From contig OZ023265.1 of assembly GCA_964006375.1 (NCBI GenBank), positions 152,971,047-153,035,046 of the forward strand: DNA of 64,000 nt, written 5' to 3'. Numbering within the stretch: the stretch's first letter is position 1; each line of letters opens with the position of its first letter. Of the stretch, positions 56,513 through 64,000 are shown in pieces. Both the position numbers and the translations under genes were made by a program. The notes under the pieces were generated by a model, which was not told the DNA's origin, did not search any database, and was given only the letters and a program-made list of their open reading frames with translations. Source of the DNA: Tillus elongatus. Lineage: Eukaryota; Arthropoda; Insecta; Coleoptera; Cleridae.

Positions 56513-56557
56513 AAAATTCGCTACCATAACGCACTTGCTGCGTCCAGGCTTTTTTAA
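56513..56557 (-). repeat. Core motif copy (consensus-like)
   Basis: AAAATTCGCTACCATAACGC, ACTTGCTGCGTCCAGGCTTT, preceded by the same ATGAAATATGGTACA upstream block as at 26930. Confidence 0.85.
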
Positions 56558-57083
56558 GTATGCAATGTTGCGACAGCCTATAAGGAGAAGGAATACAAAT
56601 ATAATCATGTTCTGACAAGTGTCCAAAATTTAACTAAAATTCCTAACTTATAAAACTTAGCATTGTTTTCATTCAGCTTGGCATTTAATCTATTAGTTGA
56701 GATTACACAGTTATAAACCTTTTAGCCTGTATTTTCAAATTCGCGTGGATCGTTATTTTAATGATTGAACTTTTACTTTGGTTAGTTATCTACATTTATT
56801 ACGTGAACTGGGTCAGTAATTATGACGTAATTAAAATACGAATAATAACGTTAAGATTAAAGGGTATCAAACTTTATACTTTGCTGAATTTGTTTTTCGA
56901 ACACTATGTCGCTGCAACAACAATTATGGAATAAGGTCAATGTCAATGTCAAACATGTTTGAAAAAAACTGAATTATGATTGCCAATGCAGGTACAGGTT
57001 TAAAGTGCAAAAATAGCATTCACAAAATAGTAGACGCCAGAAAAATAGTTCACACGGGAGATGAATTAATACCAAAATGTAAA

Positions 57084-57310
57084 AAACTCTGGACGTAGAG
57101 GGTGAGTTTGGTAGTGAATTTACAATAAAATGATCTGGAATCGAAAAATTTATTTTAATTAAATGCTGATAACTTTTTTTTCCTGTAAGATAGAGATCTA
57201 AATTTTAGTGGACAATTTACCCAGTTATCAGCATTTAATAAAATAAATTTTTCGATTCCAGATCAATTTTATTGGACAATTACCCTACCAAACTCACCTA
57301 TACGTCCAGA
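57084..57310. repeat. Small palindromic element bounded by two outward core motifs
   Basis: Left arm 57084-57172 (ACTCTGGACGTAGAGGGTGA, GTTTGGTAGTGAATTTAC) and right arm 57221-57310 (TAAATTTTTCGATTCCAGAT, CTCACCTATACGTCCAGAGT) are inverted repeats of about 88 bases around a 48-base centre. It shows directly that core-motif sequence can act as a terminal inverted repeat. Confidence 0.85.
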
Positions 57311-57920
<610 letters not shown>

Positions 57921-58237
57921 TTCGACCGCTAACTCAAAAAATACTAAACTGATACCAATCAAACTTGACAAAAATCTAGTGTGGGCAATCGAGGTCGAGT
58001 TCGTTAAACAGCATTATCAAGTTTTTCCGGTGGAAAATCGGGGATTTTTTTTTGAAAACGCTATATTTTGTAAGTATTAGAGTAAATGGAATGAGACTTT
58101 ACATATGGCTAGAAATAATGCAAATAAACTTATGTTGTGAATTTTAAGTAATTTGGTACACAATATTTAGAATTTTTTCTAAATTAAGAATAAAATCCCA
58201 AAGACATGCGTTGAGACGACTTAGTGGTTAAAGACCA

Positions 58238-58555
58238 ATGCCTGACAGAGTAGTTAACAACCACGCGTATATTGATTCATACAACAGGTATAAACCATAC
58301 ATCAACGGTAACCAAACTAAATATATACCGGGCAGAAAGCATACTACCAGAACCAACATTCGTGACATCTTGGCCGCAATTATGGAAAATGACAGACGAC
58401 ATAAAATTAAAGATTTGCCAAGTGATTGTTACTTAACTGGGGGATTCAATCAATTATTAAAATACACTATATTTGTAGCTTTATTAACGGCCCCAAATAC
58501 AGTTTTAGTGCAGCATAGATATATTATGCTGTCGCATAATATAGCAGAAATGTAA
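58238..58555 (+). pseudogene. Conserved unrecognised frame in family Y, copy 2
   Basis: 105 codons from MPDRVVNNHAYIDSYNRYKP to HNIAEM-stop. It shares NDRRH, LPSDCYLT, LLKYTIFVALLTA and the stop with copy 1. No domain recognised. It is basic and hydrophobic in turn, with no signal peptide. Because the upstream flank is also open in frame here but shifted in copy 1, the original protein was probably longer than either frame. Confidence 0.45.
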
Positions 58556-58754
58556 ACCAAATCAAGCCAAGTCTCTATAAAAATGATTCTAAAATAGTTT
58601 CTGTTATCTTTAAACTTAAACATAGGACGTCATATAAGACCAAAGCAGTCGTGGGATGTGTTTCAATGGTAGTTATACTAATTATGTAAATAATTTGTAC
58701 GTATACTTTGAATATAATATACCGAGCATGAAGCCGATGTAAATCACGCAAATA

Positions 58755-58850
58755 AAACGTTAGTTGACGTGTGCCTAGATGGCGAAGGGGGCATCGCGCT
58801 TGCCTTCTAAGCAGAAGGTTACGCGATCGAATCCAGCTCGATTAATGTAT
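58755..58850 (+). mobile_element. tRNA-like head within family Y copy 2 (arginine-type loop)
   Basis: GTGCCTAGATGGCGAAGGGG, GCATCGCGCTTGCCTTCTAA, GCAGAAGGTTACGCGATCGA and ATCC. The stem TTGCCTTCTAAGCAG has a TCT (arginine) loop, and GCGATCGAATCC fits a B-box. The D-arm is present and the acceptor stem is not closed. Likely a SINE head embedded in family Y. Confidence 0.65.
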
Positions 58851-59429
58851 GTTTTTTTATGTTTTATTTTGACATTTGGAGAAACAATAGTGCACAGATT
58901 TCATACGTTCTGAACAAGATCTCATTTTTGTTTAAAACGCCTAAATAAGTTTGTCAGCTTTGAGTCTGAAATTATAATTTTGTATTTGTTGATATTGAAA
59001 AAACCGGTTTGATTAGGTTGACTAAAACGAAGTCAAACTGGCGATTAATAAGGAAAAATAACTGCTACGTTTATAATTTTGCAGATACTTTACATTTATA
59101 AATATGAATTAAGTTTCCTTCTGGAAACCTTCTGTATGACTTTAATGAAATTTGTAATACAAGTTTCTTTTAAAGAGACTTACACTATCTACAGATATAG
59201 CAAAATTTAGTTCTTTAGCTTCATAGAAATTTGAGTTTTGGGCATTTGTCTCAAAAGGAGTTAGAACATAAGATTTTTTTCATAATAGAGAGATATCGAT
59301 GGTAAGCCTTTCGAAACCATTTTTCCAATTTGCGCGTACTAGGACCTCAAAAATCGATTTCAAGGTATGTCTCAGTTTAAAGTATTAACTTTACTAATAT
59401 GCCGTATAATAATAGTGTACAATTCTTAT

Positions 59430-59474
59430 GAAAATTCGTTACTATAACGCACTTGCTGCGTCCCGAAATTTTTC
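59430..59474 (-). repeat. Core motif at the right end of family Y copy 2
   Basis: AAAATTCGTTACTATAACGC, ACTTGCTGCGTCCCGAAATT. The same CCCGAAA variant as copy 1. Confidence 0.87.
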
Positions 59475-59875
59475 TTTTTATCACATAGAGATCTAAATAT
59501 TGGTGTACAGTTTACCCTTTAAAACCTAAATCAAAATACCAAATTTCGTTACCATAACTTTGTTATTTTTGGAGGTAAAAGTTTTTTCTGAAATAAAACC
59601 CAAAATTTTGCCGGAAGACCTGCTCCGATTTTCCTCCCTAACAAATTTATCAAAGCGCCTTACAGATTTTATCAAAATCGTCTGATTATTTTTTTAGTTA
59701 CCGGTGTCACACACGCACGCACACACCCACACACATCAGATTTTATAAAACTCGGCCCAGTATTTTTTTTTTTGAGTTGTCGGTGTGACACACTCGCGCA
59801 CACACATATAAACATATAAAATTTGAAACTCTCCCCAGATGTGAATTCTAGCGATCCTAGTTCGCGCTCATTTAG

Positions 59876-59878
<3 letters not shown>
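59475..59878 (+). repeat. Family X copy following family Y
   Basis: GGAAGACCTGCTCCGATTTT, CAAAATCGTCTGATTATTTT, two separate CACAC-rich runs (59708-59735, 59793-59808), then AAACTCTCCCCAGATGTGAA and TTCGCGCTCATTTAG before (TA)n. Confidence 0.75.

Positions 59879-59949
<71 letters not shown>
59879..59949. repeat. (TA)n microsatellite
   Basis: About 35 TA units, ending in TTTATTTATT. Confidence 0.95.
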
Positions 59950-60509
<560 letters not shown>

Positions 60510-60765
60510 TTTTAAAGATTAAATGTTATTCATTGGTAAGCGCATCACTTGAAAACGGCTGGACGAAATTGACTCATTTTATTTTTAAAATGTTTGTAAT
60601 AGTCCAACAGTCCGACTAAGGTGCTTGGGAAAATAAAAAATTGTCCGGAAAATTGGAAAATTCGGGAAAACTAGAATTACTTTTTTCTCCGATTTATTTC
60701 GCTACGTGGGCAAATGTTCTTTCACATATTGAAATTTGGACAAGACGTCTGTCGGGTCAGCTAGT
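60510..60765 (-). repeat. Dispersed repeat family Z, copy 2
   Basis: Inverted match of 6228-6470: TTGGTAAGCGCATCACTTGA, CTTTTTTCTCCGATTTATTT and GGACAAGACG----GGGTCAGCT. Confidence 0.65.
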
Positions 60766-61640
60766 ATTAATTAAATATACACACGTGCATACAAAGTCAC
60801 TGTTCTTTAAAATCAACCTTTACTCTTACATCTTGTTTCTGTAAAAGATCACTTGCATTAGTGGTCTGATTAAACCAGGTGAAAGAGAAAGTAAAACTGC
60901 CGCAGTAGGTATTTTTAAAGTATTGGCCTTACTGTTACGTTCTTTTACAACGTTGCACAGTCATGACATATTTACATTTTGATCTACTGCAGTAATAGCG
61001 ATACAACCAGATAACCAGTTTCTCCTAGGCTACTTCCAAGTCTAGTTTTAAAGAAGAAACTGCATCTTTCGCTTTGTAGAATGTAACTTGTAAGAAGATC
61101 CAAGCAACGTGACTGACCAGTTATAATAATGAAGAAGAGAGGCTTAATTACAGGTCATTTGGTCTAAGCAAAACTTAATAGAAATAGAGTAATAGTTCCG
61201 AGAAAAATAATGTTCATTCGTTCAGGCACGTTTCGTAACTTATCATAATTGCCTTATCATTGTATAATTAGCTTCATTAGGAAAACACGTAAAATACGGT
61301 CTGTTGAGACCTTTTAAGGAAATCGGAAATATCAAAATAATAATAAATAGAATAATCTTATAATTTATCAGGTTTTGTCAACTATTTCTGTGTGGTCTGC
61401 GCTATGGGCAGGTATTTAAATTGATATTTTACTTGTTGCTAAAGGTAAAATGATGAAGAATTTTTAATAGATTACTAGAAGTTTTTAAAAACACTTACCA
61501 CTGTTTGATTCGGAAAAACTGATATTTGATTAAAAAATTACTAGCTGCCACCTGCAATTAATTTTGTTTTTATACTTCCAATGGAATCATATGAAAGAGA
61601 AAAGTGAATTTTCGCTTGGCTCTTCTTTAAGAAAAATAAA
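60766..61640. other. No gene recognised
   Basis: AT-rich sequence without frames or window-wide repeats. Confidence 0.5.
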
Positions 61641-62400
<760 letters not shown>

Positions 62401-62593
62401 GCTTAAATGAGCTCAGAACAGTATTTTGGTCACATGGTGATCGTTTAGCTGAAAATTGGGGCTCTAATCTCAGGATCGAAAAAATTATGGATCCAGGGAT
62501 TCCGCAAAAAGAATGTCTCAAATACCCCGGCATTAAATATTTATTTTCGTGATTTTCAGTTTACCTAAAAAAAGTTATACATTATTTTAGATG
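62401..62593. other. No gene recognised
   Basis: Short unassigned stretch between family X and a LINE-A fragment. Confidence 0.45.
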
Positions 62594-62995
62594 ATAACAT
62601 GGTTATTAAACGAGTGTTTTGCCTTAGAAAGAATGCGGACATAGTGGTTTCTTGCGTCGTTAAATGCTTGACGGTTTTCTTGACTGGGATTGTGTAGAAG
62701 CGTTTTGTGAGCTTTGACCTTTTCAAGTCTGGCCTTGTCACAGGATTTAGAGAACCAGGGCTTTTGAGTGCCTGAAAAGGTTTTCTGTGTACGTGGAATA
62801 AATACTTCCATGCCAGCTTGGATAAGTTCGGTGACGTTTTTTGAGATATCAGAGGGGGTCAGGATGAGAGAAGCAGACAAACGCCCATGGAAATGAGGGG
62901 AAAGTAAGTTGTAGGGCCAAACGATACGTGGGTGTGATGACTGTGTGACCTCTGGTTGCATTGCGCAGGAAGCAGTGACCATGCCGTGGTCTGAG
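62594..62995 (-). pseudogene. LINE-A linker fragment (endonuclease end to polymerase start)
   Basis: The minus frame reads MVTASCAMQPEVTQSSHPRI (right after the endonuclease D-H motif), SDISKNVTELIQAGMEVF, SKSCDKARLEKVKAHKTLLH, NPSQENRQAFNDARNHYVRI. It overlaps the first 40 residues of the intact frame (42548-44473) and extends it upstream, so it supplies the linker missing there. Truncated on both sides, with no catalytic residues. Confidence 0.82.
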
Positions 62996-63009
62996 CGACC
63001 AAGGGGGAG

Positions 63010-63490
63010 TTATGAATATTTCGAAATCACCCTGATACCAGGCGGCCGACTGTTATAGATTTTAGTGCCTATACTATCAGGGTGGTTCTTTGTCACATTG
63101 AGTCTATTCATAGATGTACAAAACTGATTTTTGTTACGGCTATTATAACAATGGAAATCATTATTCTTTTTTAAATTATTCCTGCGGTTATAAACGTAAA
63201 TACAAAGTAAAATATATAAACCAGGCAAGGGTAAAATTGTATGCCTTATGAACAATGGACGGCAGGATTCCAGGGGACCAGCATTCACTAAACATCTCAC
63301 AGCCCGCTTCTGGGTTATAAATACTTTTTTGCAACTCGAAGAGTTTCCCCAATAAACGAGTCCATATACCATTAGAGACTCAACAGATCCCAAACAAAAC
63401 CTCCTCAAGTTCTTAACGTTAAGGACCTGTTTTAAATTCCGAAGGATGTAACATAAGCTATTCACTCTATTGCTAACATAACTACAATGT
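63010..63490 (-). pseudogene. C-terminal part of another LINE reverse transcriptase
   Basis: A 151-codon minus frame (63465-63010) with NSLCYILRNLKQVLNVKNLR, VYGLVYWGNSSSCKKVFITQ, KRAVRCLVNAGPLESCRPLF, LPLPGLYILLCIYVYNRRN, NSRNKNQFCTSMNRLNV and GTKIYNSRPPGI. This is the post-polymerase region of a Jockey/CR1-group LINE distinct from LINE-A (compare EYCSHIWG there). Upstream codons continue to about 63490. The YADD part is absent. Confidence 0.82.
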
Positions 63491-63589
63491 TGACACCGGT
63501 ACGCGGGTTTATGTCAGAAAAAGTAAACTATGTACTGAAATTAGATCTGTAAGTTAAAACACAAAAAAGTTATAGGCATTTAAAGAAAA

Positions 63590-63830
63590 AGACTTGATAT
63601 TTTCCTCTTAAAACGTCAAAGTAGCGATTTGAAACGTCAAAATTGGTAACATCTAGGCAAAGAACCTAAAACGAAGAGTGTTTTACAAACCCTTAAGTTT
63701 CAGATTTAACCGTCATTTTCCTTTATTTCTCTAAAATGTTTCCAGAAAATTAATTTCAAATAGACCCTTTCTCTGTTGCTTTGGCAGTCGTTTTTGTTAT
63801 ACACTTTATCGTTTAATGGTCTATAATTTT
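63590..63830 (+). repeat. Dispersed repeat family V, copy 2
   Basis: Matches 25430-25700: CGTCAAAATTGGTAAC, CTTAAGTTTCAGATTTAACC, AATTTCAAATAGACCCTTTC and TTTAATGGTCTATAATTTTT. Confidence 0.7.
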
Positions 63831-64000
63831 TAGTGAATTTTTGTAAAAAATCAATATATAAAAGTTCAATATATCCGTTACTATACAAGATACGAGAAAA
63901 AATTGTATACGTTAGTTATAGTGTGTCTTGAGCTGCATCTTATAAAGTTATTTTCATAACCAGAAGTAGCCCATAAGTCGTTGGTGATACAAATTTTCCA
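63831..64000. other. Unassigned end of window
   Basis: GTGTCTTGAGCTGCATCTTA and AGCCCATAAGTCG echo 55680-55745. Cut by the window edge. Confidence 0.4.

Larger units (their letters stand above)
58009..59474 (+). mobile_element. Family Y element, copy 2 (about 1.47 kb)
   Basis: Collinear with 36479-37955: TCAAGTTTTTCCGGTGGAAA, GGAATGAGACTTTACATATG, the conserved frame (58238-58555), a tRNA-like head (58755-58850), GGTTTGATTAGGTTGACTAA, a reversed family X tail with AATAGAGAGATATCGATGGT (about 59283-59302), and the terminal core motif. Fewer disruptions than copy 1 in the coding and tRNA-like parts. Confidence 0.87.

Noticed and set aside
58755..58850. Functional arginine tRNA gene
   Set aside because: It is repeated inside both family Y copies with differing anticodon arms, and the acceptor stem is not closed, so it is a SINE-type relic.

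Overview
This window looks like a stretch of arthropod, most likely insect, nuclear DNA that is almost entirely transposable elements and their wreckage. The evidence is Tc1/mariner-type transposases, hAT-like elements with 8-bp target duplications, APE-type LINEs (Jockey/CR1-like, RTE-like and I-like), tRNA-derived SINE heads, long (TA)n tracts, a short TTAGG tract and an AT-rich background. I found no host gene that I could defend. The only host-like coding signal is a 41-codon C-terminal fragment present twice, as the arms of a 147-bp hairpin (6719-7034).

Layout. 1-4085: LINE-A pieces joined head to head, including a nearly complete copy on the minus strand. 4086-7650: a decayed Tc1/mariner transposase (5555-6222), a dispersed repeat and the long hairpin. 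7652-13455: two hAT-like elements with target duplications (7652-8454, 10403-11779) and two clusters of a roughly 310-bp repeat. 13555-19350: a transposase gene interrupted by a 5-kb array of about 585-bp units. Each unit fuses transposase, a dispersed terminal motif and an antisense SINE, and the units follow a three-unit higher-order pattern of 1760 bp. 20357-30381: a chain of TA-flanked DNA transposons with terminal inverted repeats (20411-21219, 21220-22226, 27822-30306), two transposase pseudogenes and a fold-back element (25781-26650). 30382-38870: dispersed repeat families X, Y and W, a 1.27-kb hAT-like element (34288-35558) and a transposase relic. 38790-46542: LINE-A copies, one with an intact 641-codon reverse transcriptase frame (42548-44473), a tandem duplication, and a nested fold-back mariner inside an older inverted-repeat pair. 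46544-49720: an RTE-like LINE split by an I-like LINE with a perfect 13-bp target duplication, then a Jockey-like fragment. 49725-64000: mostly dispersed repeats, LINE tails, (TA)n, a GC-richer island with a short-period repeat (52802-53890), a second copy of family Y, the fullest copy of family X, and two more LINE fragments.

One motif ties the window together. It reads AAAATTCGCTACCATAACGC then ACTTGCTGCGTCCAGACTTT (called the core motif below). It occurs more than 20 times on both strands outside the 5-kb array and once in every array unit. It marks the edges of families X and Y and sits at the fusion point of every array unit, so it is probably the terminus of one abundant non-autonomous element. 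Family X carries CA/TA microsatellites inside it, which explains several of the window's (TA)n tracts.

The components do not form a pathway. Interaction is by nesting: later insertions into older elements, amplification of one composite, and fold-back structures that could be sources of small RNA. Names such as LINE-A and families R, V, W, X, Y and Z are local labels for this window, not database names.
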